64,000 bases of DNA, taken from assembly GCF_028476545.1 (NCBI RefSeq), contig NW_026731777.1, positions 1 to 64,000 on the forward strand. Reading direction: 5' to 3'. The stretch is from Physella acuta (taxonomy: Eukaryota > Mollusca > Gastropoda > Physidae). Shown piece by piece: positions 36,945-48,805 of the stretch. The notes under the pieces were generated by a model. That model had not been told where the DNA came from. It saw only the letters and a list, made by a program, of their open reading frames with translations, and did not search any database. A program made the translations under genes and the position numbers. The stretch's first letter is position 1; every line of letters starts with the position of its first letter.

Positions 36945-38088
36945 GGTACAACATGGGAAGTTTTGGTCAGACAATGACATGGAAGACTGACTTCCTTATT
37001 TATCTTTACCTGGCAGATTGTTGGCAGGTACAACATGGGAAGTTTTGGTCAGACAATGACATGGAAGACTGACTTCCTTATTTATCTTTACCTGGCAGAT
37101 TGCTGGCAGGTACAACATGGGAAGTTTTGGTCAGACAATGACATGGAAGACTGACTTCCTTATTTATCTTTACCTGGCAGATTGCTGGCAGGTTCAACAT
37201 GGGAAGTTTTGGTCAGACAATGACATGGATGACTGACTTCCTTATTCATCTTTACCTGGCAGATTGCTGGCAGGTACAACATGGGAAGTTTTGGTCAGAC
37301 AATGACATGGAAGACTGACTTCCTTATTTATCTTTACCTGGCAGATTGCTGGCAGGTTCAACATGGGAAGTTTTGGTCAGACAATGACATGGAAGACTGA
37401 CTTCCTTATTTATCTTTACCTGGCAGATTGCTGGCAGGTACAACATGGGAAGTTTTGGTCAGAAAATGACATGGAAGACTGACTTCCATATTCATCTTTA
37501 CCTGGCAGATTGTTGACAGGTACAACATGGGAAGTTTTGGTCAGACAATGACATGGATGACTGACTTCCTTATTTATCTTTACCTGGCAGATTGCTGGCA
37601 GGTTCAACATGGGAAGTTTTGGTCAGACAATGACATGGATGACTGACTTCCTTATTTATCTTCACCTGGCAGATTGCTGGCAGGTACAACATGGGAAGTT
37701 TTGGTCAGACAATGACATGGAAGACTGACTTCCTTATTTATCTTCACCTGGCAGATTGCTGGCAGGTACAACATGGGAAGTTTTGGTCAGACAATGACAT
37801 GGAAGACTGACTTCCTGATTCATCTTTACCTGGCAGATTGTTGACAGGTACAACATGGGAAGTTTTGGTCAGACAATGACATGGAAGACTGACTTCCTGA
37901 TTCATATTTACCTGGCAGATTGTTGACAGGTACAACATGGGAAGTTTTGGTCAGACAATGACATGGAAGACTGACTTCCATATTTATCTTTACCTGGCAG
38001 ATTGTTGACAGGTACAACATGGGAAGTTTTGGTCAGACAATGACATGGAAGACTGACTTCCTTTTTCATCTTTACCTGGCACAATCCA
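36945..38088. repeat. Minisatellite, 82-bp unit
   Basis: Fourteen units containing GGCAGGTACAACATGGGAAG, TTTTGGTCAGACAATGACAT and CTTTACCTGGCAGATTG. Variants (GTTGACAGG, GCTGGCAGG, GGTTCAAC) are interspersed. Short minus-strand frames within are artefacts. Confidence 0.96.
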
Positions 38089-38095
38089 CATCCAA

Positions 38096-38836
38096 TCATG
38101 AAAAGTTAGAGCAAGCATGAAAAGTTAGAGCAAGCATGAAAAGTTAGAGCAAGCATGAAAAGTTAGAGCAAGCATGAAAAGTTAGAGCAAGCATGAAAAG
38201 TTAGAGCAAGCAAGAAAAGTTAGAGCAAGCATGAAAAGTTAGAGCAAGCATGAAAAGTTAGAGCAAGCATGAAAAGTTAGAGCAAGCATGAAAAGTTAGA
38301 GCAAGCATGAAAAGTTAGAGCAAGCATGAAAAGTTAGAGCAAGCATGGAAAGTTAGAGCAAGCATGAAAAGTTAGAGCAAGCATGAAAAGTTAGAGCAAG
38401 CATGGAAAGTTAGAGCAAGCATGGAAAGTTAGAGCAAGCATGAAAAGTTATAGCAATCATGAAAAGTTAGAGCAAGCATGGAAAGTTAGAGCAAGCATGA
38501 AAAGTTAGAGCAAGCATGAAAAGTTAGAGCAAGCATGGAAAGTTAGAGCAAGCATGGAAAGTTAGAGCAAGCATGAAAAGTTATAGCAATCATGAAAAGT
38601 TAGAGCAAGCATGAAAAATTAGAGCAAGCATGAAAAGTTAGAGCAAGCATGAAAAGTTAGAGCAAGCATGAAAAGTTAGAGCAAGCATGAAAAGTTAGAG
38701 CAAGCATGAAAAGTTAGAGCAAGCATGAAAAGTTAGAGCAAGCATGAAAAGTTAGAGCAAGCATGAAAAGTTAGAGCAAGCATGAAAAGTTAGAGCAAGC
38801 ATGAAAAGTTAGAGCAAGCATGAAAAGTTAGAGCAA
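38096..38836. repeat. Minisatellite, 19-bp unit
   Basis: Thirty-nine units of ATGAAAAGTTAGAGCAAGC. Variants cluster: ATGGAAAG and the pair TTATAGCAATC recur at 38448 and 38580, about 133 bp (seven units) apart, which shows a block duplication. Confidence 0.96.
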
Positions 38837-38929
38837 GATGTTTAAGAATGGTTCAATAACCAGATCTATCAGCAGCTTTGCTGTGTCAGGATGGTGTAGA
38901 TTGCAAGTCTTAAAGTCAGTAGATCTACC

Positions 38930-39372
38930 TGACATTAAAACAATGTCAGTAGATCTACCTGACATTAAAACAATGTCAGTAGATCTACTGACATTAAAAC
39001 AATGTCAGTAGATCTACCTGACATTAAAACAATGTCAGTAGATCTACTGACATTAAAACAATGTCAGTAGATCTACTGACATTAAAACAATGTCAGTAGA
39101 TCTACCTGACATTAAAACAATGTCAGTAGATCTACTGACATTAAAACAATGGCAGTAGATCTACTGACATTAAAACAATGTCAGTAGATCTACTGACATT
39201 AAAACAATGGCAGTAGATCTACTGACATTAAAACAATGTCAGTAGATCTACCTGACATTAAAACAATGTCAGTAGATCTACTGACATTAAAACAATGTCA
39301 GTAGATCTACCTGACATTAAAACAATGTCACTACATCTACCTGACATTAAAACAATGTCAGTAGATCTACCC
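38930..39372. repeat. Minisatellite of hairpin units, 29/30 bp
   Basis: About 15 units. The 29-bp form reads TCTACTGACATT, AAAAC, AATGTCAGTAGA: two perfectly complementary 12-bp arms with a 5-base loop, so the whole unit is a hairpin. The 30-bp form has an extra C (TCTACCTGACATT) that would bulge. The junction between units (AATGTCAGTAGA next to its inverse) is also a palindrome. Confidence 0.95.
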
Positions 39373-39960
39373 TGCTGTTAAAATATTAGCAGTGTCTGTA
39401 AATCCATCAAACTGCTATCATGTCAACATGAAACTTTTCTCTTAGGAACTTGTAGATTACATTTTGACATGTGCCTGGAGTTTTTCTTTTCTCTACAAAA
39501 GGTTTACAAACCTAATGAATAGTGCAACTTTTCTCTACAAAAGGTTTGCAAACCTAATGAATAGTGCAACTTTTCTCTGACTTTTTTTGGAAAATGTGTA
39601 TATTGCATATAAATGTTATACATCCAGGAATATATTGTTAAAATAAGTGTTAGATTTTCAGACAAACAACTCATCTCTGACCAATGAATTCTATATAACT
39701 TTTTCATTGCGATAGCAAAGTTTTCAATAGATTCTTTCTTTAAAGATTTAAAAAATCTGACCAATGAGTTCTATATAACTTTTTCATTGACATAGCAAAA
39801 TGTTCAATAGATTCTTTCTTTAAATATTTAAAAAAATCTTTGAGAACAATGCACTGTGTAAACTACTGAACAAAATTAGAATGCCCAAAAATGTTTAAAA
39901 AGGATTCAAGTGAGTAAAAAATCACTTCTTGAAAGGGCTATGCCACACCCAGGGAATTCA
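39373..39960. other. Unique DNA with two local duplications
   Basis: GTGCAACTTTTCTCTACAAA and following bases are duplicated at 39480-39575. TCTGACCAATGA(A/G)TTCTATA with about 75 following bases is duplicated at 39674-39835. No gene is recognised. Confidence 0.55.
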
Positions 39961-39974
39961 AGCTTCATGCAATG

Positions 39975-40270
39975 AGTGGTATTCAAACTATCAACTAGAA
40001 TGGTAGGCAATGAGTGGTATTCAAACTATCAACTAGAATGGTAGGCAAAGAGTGGTATTCAAACTATCAACTAGAATGGTAGGCAAAGAGTGGTATTCAA
40101 ACTATCAACTAGAATGGTAGGCAAAGAGTGGTATTCAAACTATCAACTAGAATGGTAGGCAAAGAGTGGTATTCAAACTATCAACTAGAATGGTAGGCAA
40201 AGAGTGGTATTCAAACTATCAACTAGAATGGTAGGCAAAGAGTGGTATTCAAACTATCAACTAGAATGGT
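39975..40270. repeat. Minisatellite, 38-bp unit
   Basis: Eight units containing AGTGGTATTCAAACTATCAA then CTAGAATGGTAGGCAA. Confidence 0.95.
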
Positions 40271-40676
40271 GCACATGTGATAGTCACTGATGATACTGCA
40301 CTCATTGAGAGCAGATATGGAAAGAAAGGCCTAGTCGACTATGAACAAAATATGTTGGATGATGTTGGAACAGAAGGAGCGTTGAAGCATGAAAGGAATT
40401 TTAAAAACAAAGACAGGAAAAGTATGTAAACAGGAACATAGTTACTTAAAAGGTACAAGGAGTATGTAGACGCCCACAAGGTTGTCATGATGATGCTAAT
40501 GGGAAAAAATAGCAAACATGATGGCAATAATTAAGGCAATATGGCTATTACAGCTTAACTTTTTCCAATAGTCAATAGTCAAAGATCTCATAATGGTTCT
40601 TTAAAAGGGTTAAGGGTCTTTACAAGTGTCGCCCCCCCCCCCTCCTATAAGCTTGTCTTCTCCCTCCACTATTGCC
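40271..40676. other. Unique DNA, no gene recognised
   Basis: No domain-bearing frame. A C run lies at about 40631. It may contain relics of the surrounding decayed element. Confidence 0.45.
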
Positions 40677-40679
40677 AGG

Positions 40680-40772
40680 ACAGTGAGTGAGTGAGTGAGT
40701 GAGTGAGTGAGTGAGTGAGTGAGTGAGTGAGTGAGTGAGTGGGTGAGTGACTGAGTGAGTGAGTGAGTGAGC
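40680..40772. repeat. GAGT tetranucleotide microsatellite
   Basis: (GTGA)n over about 90 bp with two variant units. Leu-Thr-His-Ser frames across it are artefacts. Confidence 0.97.
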
Positions 40773-40914
40773 ATTGCATTTCAGCCAGCAGTGCTGTTGA
40801 TGCCACAACTAAAGTTGACAAATACCTGAACACTCTAAAGAATCTGAGAACGCAGACAGGCTGTCTGTCATGAGTTGCAGTGATTACACTGGACACTGCA
40901 GTTACCTCAAGTGA

Positions 40915-41692
40915 GGGTAGTTTTAGCTAGGACTAGCATAGGGTAGGGAACTAAGAACATAGTTTGAGCTACAATGGTAATTTTAGCTAGGACTAGCATA
41001 GGTTAGGGAACAGGGAACATAGTTTGAGCTACAATGGTAATTTTAGCTAGGACTAGCATAGGGTAGGGAACAGGGAACATAGTTTGAGTTATATTGGTAG
41101 CTTTAGCTAGGACTAGCATAGGGCAGGGAACTGGGAACATAGTTTGAGCTACAATGGTAGTTTTAGCTAGGACTAGCATAGGGTAGGGAACTGGGAACAT
41201 AGTTTGAGCTACAATGGTAGTTTTAGCTAGGACTAGCATAGGGCAGGGAACTGGGAACATTGAGCTACAATGGTAGTTTTAGCTAGGACTAGCATAGGGT
41301 AGGGAACTGGGAACATAGTTTGAGCTACAATGGTAGTTTTAGCTAGGACTGGCATCGGGTAGGGAACTGGGAACATAGTTTGAGCTACAATGGTAGTTTT
41401 AGCTAGGACTAGCATAGGGTAGGGAACTGGGAACATAGTTTGAGCTACAATAGTAGTTTTAGCTAGGACTAGCATAGGGTAGGGAACTGGGAACATTCAG
41501 CTACAATGGTAGTTTTAGCTAGGGCTAGCATAGGGTAGGGAACTGGGAACATAGTTTGAGCTACAATGGTAGTTTTAGCTAGGACTAGCATAGGGTAGGG
41601 AACTGGGAACATAGTTTGAGCTACAATGGTAGTTTTAGCTAGGACTAGCATAGGGTAGGGAACTGGGAACACTGAGCTACAATGGTAGTTTT
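40915..41692. repeat. Minisatellite, 60-bp unit
   Basis: Thirteen units containing TTTTAGCTAGGACTAGCATA, GGGTAGGGAACTGGGAAC and ATAGTTTGAGCTACAATGGT. Three units lack the ATAGTT before GAGCTAC (about 41258, 41496, 41670), which suggests block duplication. Confidence 0.96.
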
Positions 41693-41789
41693 ATTAGTTG
41701 TCCAGCAGTTAGTGAACAATGTAAATCTGAATAAAAGAATCAGCCACTGAGTGAGGTGACAGTGAACCTAGGGTGTCTGGACAGTACCA

Positions 41790-43075
41790 CGGAAGCTATT
41801 AGGATAAGGGTTATGGAATTAGATGGAAGCTATTAGGATAAGGGTTATGGAATTAGATGGAAGCTATTAGGATAAGGGTTATGGAATTAGACGGAAGCTA
41901 TTAGGATAAGGGTTATGGAATTAGATGGAAGCTATTAGGATAAGGGTTATGGAATTAGACGGAAGCTATTAGGATAAGGGTTATGGAATTAGACGGAAGC
42001 TATTAGGATAAGGGTTATGGAATTAGATGGAAGCTATTAGGATAAGGGTTATGGAATTAGATGGAAGCTATTAGGATAAGGGTTATGGAATTAGACGGAA
42101 GCTATTAGGATAAGGGTTATGGAATTAGATGGAAGCTATTAGGATAAGGGTTATAGAATTAGATGGAAGCTATTAGGATAAGGGTTATGGGGTTAGAAGT
42201 AAGCTATTAGGATAAGGGTTATGGAATTAGATGGAAGCTATTAGGATAAGGGTTATGGAATTAGATGGAAGCTATTAGGATAAGGGTTATGGAATTAGAT
42301 GGAAGCTATTAGGATAAGGGTTATGGAATTAGATGGAAGCTATTAGGATAAGGGTTATGGAATTAGATGGAAGCTATTAGGATAAGGGTTATGGAATTAG
42401 ATGGAAGCTATTAGGATAAGGGTTATGGAATTAGATGGAAGCTATTAGGATAAGGGTTATAGAATTAGATGGAAGCTATTAGGATAAGGGTTATGGAATT
42501 AGATGGAAGCTATTAGGATAAGGGTTATGGAGTTAGATGTAAGCTATTAGGATAAGGGTTATGGAATTAGATGGAAGCTATTAGGATAAGGGTTATGGAA
42601 TTAGATGGAAGCTATTAGGATAAGGGTTATGGAATTAGATGGAAGCTATTAGGATAAGGGTTATGGAATTAGATGGAAGCTATTAGGATAAGGGTTATGG
42701 AATTAGATGGAAGCTATTAGGATAAGGGTTATGGAATTAGATGGAAGCTATTAGGATAAGGGTTATAGAATTAGATGGAAGCTATTAGGATAAGGGTTAT
42801 GGAGTTAGATGTAAGCTATTAGGATAAGGGTTATGGAATTAGATGGAAGCTATGAGGATAAGGGTTATGGAATTAGATGTAAGCTATTAGGATAAGGGTT
42901 ATGGAATTATATGGAAGCTATTAGTATAAGGGTTATGGAATTAAATGGAAGCTTTTAGGATAAGGGTTATGGAATTGGAAGCTATTAGGATAAGGGTTAT
43001 GGAATTGGAAGCTATTAGGATCAGGGTTATGGAAATAGATGGAAGCTATTAGGATAAGGGTTATGGAATTAGATA
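41790..43075. repeat. Minisatellite, 34-bp unit
   Basis: About 38 units containing GGAAGCTATTAGGATAAGGG then TTATGGAATTAGAT. Rare variants (TTATAGAATTAG followed later by GGAGTTAGATGTAAG) recur about every 310-340 bp (42150, 42460, 42765), giving a higher-order period. Confidence 0.96.
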
Positions 43076-43445
43076 AATTGAAGATAGAAGCTTAGCGTCT
43101 ACAATGGTTATGCCATTTAGTTGACAACAGTCTATACATATTCTGATATCATTGGACTTCTTTTGTAAGTAATACACAAAAGGCCTAGATGTAGAATAAG
43201 AAAGGATAGTTGCTCAATAGGTTGAGGGAGTTAGAGCTATCCCTTTCATCTTAATACTGTATAAACAGTTTATTGTTTCGTCTGAGTTAGCTTATCAATC
43301 TAGCTAATTATCAAACATGAGTAAAAAAAAAACTAAACAAGATAGAGATTGTCAAAGAGGAAATTTTTTGGCAACAAGAAGAAATACTTTGTCATATTCT
43401 CACTGGGACATATGGTGGCAATGAACAATTTTGTAATGTCATAGG
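43076..43445. other. Unique DNA
   Basis: No clear domain. From about 43450 the Mutator-like coding pieces begin. Confidence 0.45.
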
Positions 43446-43505
43446 TTTAAAACAATGAGCCATAATGCCTTCACTGACCACATGTCAGCCATATATACAG
43501 CTGTA

Positions 43506-44012
43506 CATGAGGTACACCCTGTGGGGAGGTGACTAACAAAGAACCTGAGGTACACCCTGTGGGGAGGTGACTAACAAAGAACCTGAGGTACACCCTGTGG
43601 GGAGGTGACTAACTAAGTACATGAGGTACACCCTGTGGGGAGGTGACTAACTAAGTACATGAGGTACACCCTGTGGGGAGGTGACTAACTAAGTACATGA
43701 GGTACACCCTGTGGGGAGGTGACTAACAAAGTACATGAGGTACACCCTGTGGGGAGGTGACTAACTAAGTACATGAGGTACACCCTGTGGGGAGGTGACT
43801 AACTAAGTACATGAGGTACACCCTGTGGGGAGGTGACTAACAAAGTACATGAGGTACACCCTGTGGGGAGGTGACTAACTAAGTACATGAGGTACACCCT
43901 GTGGGGAGGTGACTAACAAAGTACATGAGGTACACCCTGTGGGGAGGTGACTAACTAAGTACATGAGGTACACCCTGTGGGGAGGTGACTAACAAAGAAC
44001 CTGAGGTACACC
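43506..44012. repeat. Minisatellite, 38-bp unit
   Basis: Thirteen units containing GAGGTACACCCTGTGGGGAG then GTGACTAACTAAGTACAT. It begins exactly where the transposase piece reads ..TAVHE (GTACATGAGGT), so the seed was coding sequence. Confidence 0.96.
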
Positions 44013-44449
44013 CAACTCATTAGTGATGGAGACAGCAAGACATTGGCTGAGCTCCTTATGGAGATACAGCAGTAGAGAAGGAAGAATATGTAAATCATGT
44101 CTACAAAAGACTCAGGACTGCACTGTGAAGCTTGACATACAATGAGAAGAAAAGAGGGATGAGGTTAGGTGGTACAAAATATGGAAGTCTGACGCAGGTC
44201 ACGAACATATACCCTGTATTTTGAGTCCAATCATTTCCTTAGTTACACAAGTCCTAATAAGAATTGTATTTCCACAGGCAAGGATTGTACACCTGCAGAA
44301 ATACTATAAGAATGCAGCCCCTGAGTGAAAATCAGTGCTCCAGGATAAAATTTGGGCAACTTTTTCACTCACCTTCGACAGATGCTGAACCCAGACATCA
44401 CTTCCGCCCAAAAGGAATCCAGTCATGGTGATTTTTAACAACGCAATGG

Positions 44450-44632
44450 CTTTGGGTGAAACTGTGCCTAGCCACAGGTCAAACACAACATACCTGAATC
44501 AAACTGTGCCTAGCCACAGGTCAAACACCACATACCTGAATCAAACTGTGCCTAGCCACAGGTCAAACACCACATACCTGAATCAAACTGTGCCTAGCCA
44601 CAGGTCAAACACGACATACCTGAATCAAACTG
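44450..44632. repeat. Coding-derived tandem repeat, 42-bp unit
   Basis: Four units containing AAACTGTGCCTAGCCACAGG then TCAAACACCACATACCTGAATC. The period is 14 codons and the frame stays open through it. Confidence 0.94.
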
Positions 44633-45000
44633 TGGCTAAATTTGTTAAACCAGTCTATGACAGGCTGGCTAATGAAAAACTTTGGTCAAGGGAATAATCC
44701 AGAACGCAAATGAATCTTTTAATTCAGTTGTGTTGACATACTGTCCTACACATATTTTTGTAGGTGTAAAGAGTGGCCATAGCTACAGCACTTGCTGTTG
44801 CACATTATAATAGGCGGTCCAAAGGAATGTTAGACTTTGTGAAAGTTGTAGGTTGTAGCTTGTCAAATAACATGCAGTGGAGTTAGGAGAGTCAGGGCTG
44901 TGAGGACAGACAAGTATGAATGAGCTAAAGTCAAGCGTACAAGGGCAAATAGATCTTTAGAAAAAAAAGCAGGGAGGGGGGGGGGTTAGCAGTTGTAGAG

Positions 45001-45870
45001 GGACATCTTTAGTTACAGCAATAAAATCCTTAACGTGCTGTAACATGTAAGTTTCTACCATGAAATCCTTAACATTCTGTTAACACTTTATTTAGCAGTT
45101 GTAGAGCAACAGCTTCATTTAGCAGTTGTAGAGGGACAGCTTTATTTAGCGGGGCTTGCAGATTAAGGAGGGTTTTTCCTGTTTATCATGGATGACTTGG
45201 CTAAGGAATTAAAATATTTTGCTCTCAAGCAAATTTATTATTGGATTTTTTATTTATTTTTATTGCTATTATTTTTTTTTTAATTTTTCCCCGTGATTTT
45301 TCTAAGGTGTTGAAGTAGTTGGTAATTTTATCCCTTTTTGTCTTTTTAAAAGAATTTCCTTTGTATTTATTGTCCACCACTGGACATAGTTGATTAAAAT
45401 GTAACCATTGTAACGATCTAAAACATGAATATATTGTTAAAATTGACTTAATCATCATTATTTTCATTATCTCCATTGTTTTTTGGTAAAATACCATACT
45501 TTGTAAAATATATCTTGGTCACATACAATAATGGAGGGCTGAAATTTTGTTTGAATATTATGCATGCTTATTGGATCACAAAATACAATTGTTTGAATAT
45601 TATGCGCTTATATCTATTGGATCACAAAATATAATTGTTTGAATATTATGCGCTTATATCTATTGGATCACAAAATATAATTGCTTGCTAAGTAAGTTTT
45701 TTTTTACAAATATTTTTTTAAAGATGGTTCACTGTTTGACACATGCACTAAAACAGTATTCTAAAGAAAATTCATCAAATTCTTCTAACCAAGATATGAA
45801 AAATTCCCTTTGCCATCAATTAGGAATAATTTAAAATAACAAATAGAATGTGATTGCCATCTGTCATTTG
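45001..45870. other. Unique AT-rich DNA with small duplications
   Basis: TTTAGCAGTTGTAGAG(G/C)(G/A)ACA with variants occurs three times (44985-45140). GAATATTATGCGCTTATATC then TATTGGATCACAAAATA occurs about three times (45556-45685). A 90-codon minus frame at 45225 is Lys/Ile-rich and not called. Confidence 0.5.
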
Positions 45871-45871
45871 G

Positions 45872-46808
45872 TGTAGAAACTAGATTGGGTGTAGCAACTA
45901 GATTGGTGTAGCAACTAGATTGGTGTAGCAACTAGATTGGTGTAGAAACTAGATTGGTGTAGCAACTAGATTGGTGTAGAAACTAGATTGGTGTAGCAAC
46001 TAGATTGGTGTAGAAACTAGATTGGTGTAGCAACTAGATTGGTGTAGCAACTAGATTGGTGTAGAAACTAGATTGGTGTAGCAACTAGATTGGTGTAGAA
46101 ACTAGATTGGTGTAGCAACTAGATTGGTGTAGCAACTAGATTGGGTGTAGCAACTAGATTGAGTGTAGCAACTAGATTGGGTGTAGCAACTAGATTGGTG
46201 TAGCAACTAGATTGGGTGTAGCAACTAGATTGGTGTAGCAACTAGATTGGGTGTAGCAACTAGATTGGTGTAGCAACTAGATTGGGTGTAGCAACTAGAT
46301 TGGGTGTAGAAACTAGATTGGTGTAGAAACTAGATTGGTGTAGAAACTAGATTGGTGTAGCAACTAGGTTGGTGTAGCAACTAGATTGGTGTAGAAACTA
46401 GATTGGGTGTAGCAACTAGATTGGTGTAGCAACTAGATTGGTGTAGAAACTAGATTGGGTGTAGCAACTAGATTGGGTGTAGCAACTAGATTGGTGTAGC
46501 AACTAGATTGGGTGTAGCAACTAGATTGGTGTAGCAACTAGATTGGGTGTAGCAACTAGATTGGTGTAGCAACTAGATTGGGTGTAGCAACTAGATTGGT
46601 GTAGCAACTAGATTGGTGTAGAAACTAGATTGGTGTAGAAACTAGATTGGTGTAGCAACTAGATTGGGTGTAGCAACTAGATTGGTGTAGCAACTAGATT
46701 GGGTGTAGAAACTAGATTGGTGTAGAAACTAGATTGGTGTAGAAACTAGATTGGTGTAGAAACTAGATTGGGTGTAGATACTAGATTGGGTATAGCAACT
46801 AGATTGTC
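45872..46808. repeat. Minisatellite, 17/18-bp unit
   Basis: More than fifty units of GTAGCAACTAGATTGGT, with GTAGAAAC and GGGT variants in mixed order. Confidence 0.96.
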
Positions 46809-46817
46809 TCACACTGT

Positions 46818-46975
46818 TTGTGCTACATACCCCAACAGTCTGATGTGACATATGGTTGGTGCTACATACCCCAACAGTCTGATGTGACATATGGTTGGTG
46901 CTACATACCCCAACAGTCTGATGTGACATATGGTTGGTGCTACATACCCCAACAGTCTGATGTGACATATGATGG
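46818..46975. repeat. Tandem repeat, 39-bp unit
   Basis: Four units containing GCTACATACCCCAACAGTCT then GATGTGACATATGGTTGGT. Confidence 0.94.
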
Positions 46976-47112
46976 GACATGGCATACTAGAAGCAACAAA
47001 TCAAAGTATGGTGTGGGCTATGTGATAGAGAACAGAAGTGGCAGAGAGGGCAGCACAAACAGACGCTGGACTCTGGGCATAGGAGGCATTATCTTCATTA
47101 CCTTTCCAGTAG
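46976..47112. other. Unique spacer
   Basis: The plus-strand frame passing through (KYGVGYVIENRSGREGSTN) has no recognised domain. Confidence 0.4.
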
Positions 47113-47250
47113 CTGACTTTGTGACATCTGTACCATCTGACTCCCACTTGTGAGTCATTATACACAACATCTGTACCATCTGACTCCCACTTGTGAGTCA
47201 GTATACACAACATCTGTACCATCTGACTCCCACTTGTGAGTCAGAACACC
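47113..47250. repeat. Coding-derived tandem repeat, ~43-45-bp unit
   Basis: Three units with ACATCTGTACCATCTGACTC then CCACTTGTGAGTCA. On the minus strand it repeats HKWESDGTDV, the end of a coding piece of the uncharacterised family. Confidence 0.92.
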
Positions 47251-47300
47251 AACTAGGTCTTCCTTCCCCAGAATTCTTTGCAAAAAGGACCCTTGCTTGC

Positions 47301-48070
47301 CATCAACAGAATGAAATAGTGGCTGGTTCAAAGAAGCACCACCCTCTGCCATAACTTTTAACAGAATGAAATAGTGGCTGGTTCAAAGAAGCACCACCCT
47401 CTGCCATAACTTTTAACAGAATGAAATAGTGGCTGGTTCAAAGAAGCACCACCCTCTGCTATAACTTTTAACAGAATGAAATAGTGGCTGGTTCAAAGAA
47501 GCACCACCCTCTGCCATAACTTTTAACAGAATGAAATAGTGGCTGGTTCAAAGAAGCACCACCCTCTGCTATAACTTTTAACAGAATGCAATAGTGGCTG
47601 GTTCAAAGAAGCACCACCCTCTGCTATAACTTTTAACAGAATGAAATAGTGGCTGGTTCAAAGAAGCACCACCCTCTGCCATAACTTTTAACAGAATGAA
47701 ATAGTGGCTGGTTCAAAGAAGCACCACCCTCTGCCATAACTTTTAACAGAATGAAATAGTGGCTGGTTCAAAGAAGCACCACCCTCTGCCATAACTTTTA
47801 ACAGAATGAAATAGTGGCTGGTTCAAAGAAGCACCACCCTCTGCTATAACTTTTAACAGAATGAAATAGTGGCTGGTTCAAAGAAGCACCACCCTCTGCC
47901 ATAACTTTTAACAGAATGAAATAGTGGCTGGTTCAAAGAAGCACCACCCTCTGCCATAACTTTTAACAGAATGAAATAGTGGCTGGTTCAAAGAAGCACC
48001 ACCCTCTGCCATAACTTTTAACAGAATGAAATAGTGGCTGGTTCAAAGAAGCACCACCCTCTGCTATAAC
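47301..48070. repeat. Coding-derived minisatellite, 55-bp unit
   Basis: Fourteen units containing CAGAATGAAATAGTGGCTGG, TTCAAAGAAGCACCACCCTC and TGCCATAACTTTTAA. On the minus strand each unit contains AEGGASLNQPLFHSV; one end of the array continues into the coding piece ..VRKVIAEGG and the other into ..DGKQGSFLQ, so a coding segment was amplified. The period is not a multiple of three. Confidence 0.96.
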
Positions 48071-48805
48071 TTTGCGCACATGAGCTTCGCTTACCGACCG
48101 GAGTCTTTTCCTTTTTCTTGTGCAGCTCAGCCTACTATTGTTACTGTAATTGAATAAATGCCAAATTATGTCAGAGTCTATTTCATGCTGCAATAGCTTG
48201 CAGGCTTCCCTCATTTGGGCACCGCTATGCATGGCAAAGGTTACTTGATTGTAAGAGGTTTCCAGCCAGTGGCGTTAACCTTTGACTTGGAATCCTAGAA
48301 ACCAACCTTGGGGGCACGCCTAATAAGGTAGTCAGCAATGCTGAGACACCTTTCAGCAAACATATTGTGGGGCGGAACATACCTTGTGGCATCCTATTGC
48401 TCAGCAGAGGGCTTCGAAAGGTCACCCACCAGGTAACGCTCAAGCTGGTGCAGAAGAACCTCCTTCATAGATCTCAGCAGCACCTTCATCACAGGGGAAA
48501 ACTGTTTATCTCTTGTCTCTTGAAGACACTTCCAACAAAGGCTGTCCAAATACATCAAGCTTTGCAGACATCACACCCTCACGTTACTGGAACAATGAAG
48601 CCTGCCAAAAAAGATTGAAAGGTTAAGAAAGATCTTAAACTTAATAATTAACAAAAAGAATTCAGCTGAACAAATACTTACAAACTCAAGGTTTGACCTC
48701 TGGGCAACATTCTTGTAGACAGGTTTCATCCAGGGTCCTGTGATGAGCTTTCCTATCAGGCCAAGCACTTGTAGCTGTACCATCGCTTCACGTTTGGAGA
48801 GTTCA

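Larger units (their letters stand above)
43453..45000 (+). pseudogene. Decayed Mutator-like transposase, split by two arrays
   Basis: Plus-strand pieces that I match from memory to the Mutator-like transposase domain family: MSHNAFTDHMSAIYTAVHE (43453-43512), ISDGDSKTLAELL (about 44021-44060), then the longest open part 44425-44697 with MALGETVPSHRSNTTYLNQT and VAKFVKPVYDRLANEKL, and IATALAVAHYNRRSKGMLDF (about 44776-44835). Order and spacing agree with the family. The 38-bp array 43510-44012 lies between the first and second pieces, and a 42-bp array (44450-44630) multiplies the PSHRSNTTYLNQT segment. It has several stops and frame changes and is dead. Terminal repeats were not found. Confidence 0.65.

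Noticed and set aside
36945-38836. CRISPR-like array
   Set aside because: Units are directly adjacent with no unique spacers, and the DNA is eukaryotic.
40620-40896. Ser-Leu-Thr-His repeat frames
   Set aside because: Translation of the GAGT microsatellite.
41790-43075. Possible interstitial telomere (TTAGGATAAGGG)
   Set aside because: The unit is 34 bp and does not contain consecutive TTAGGG.
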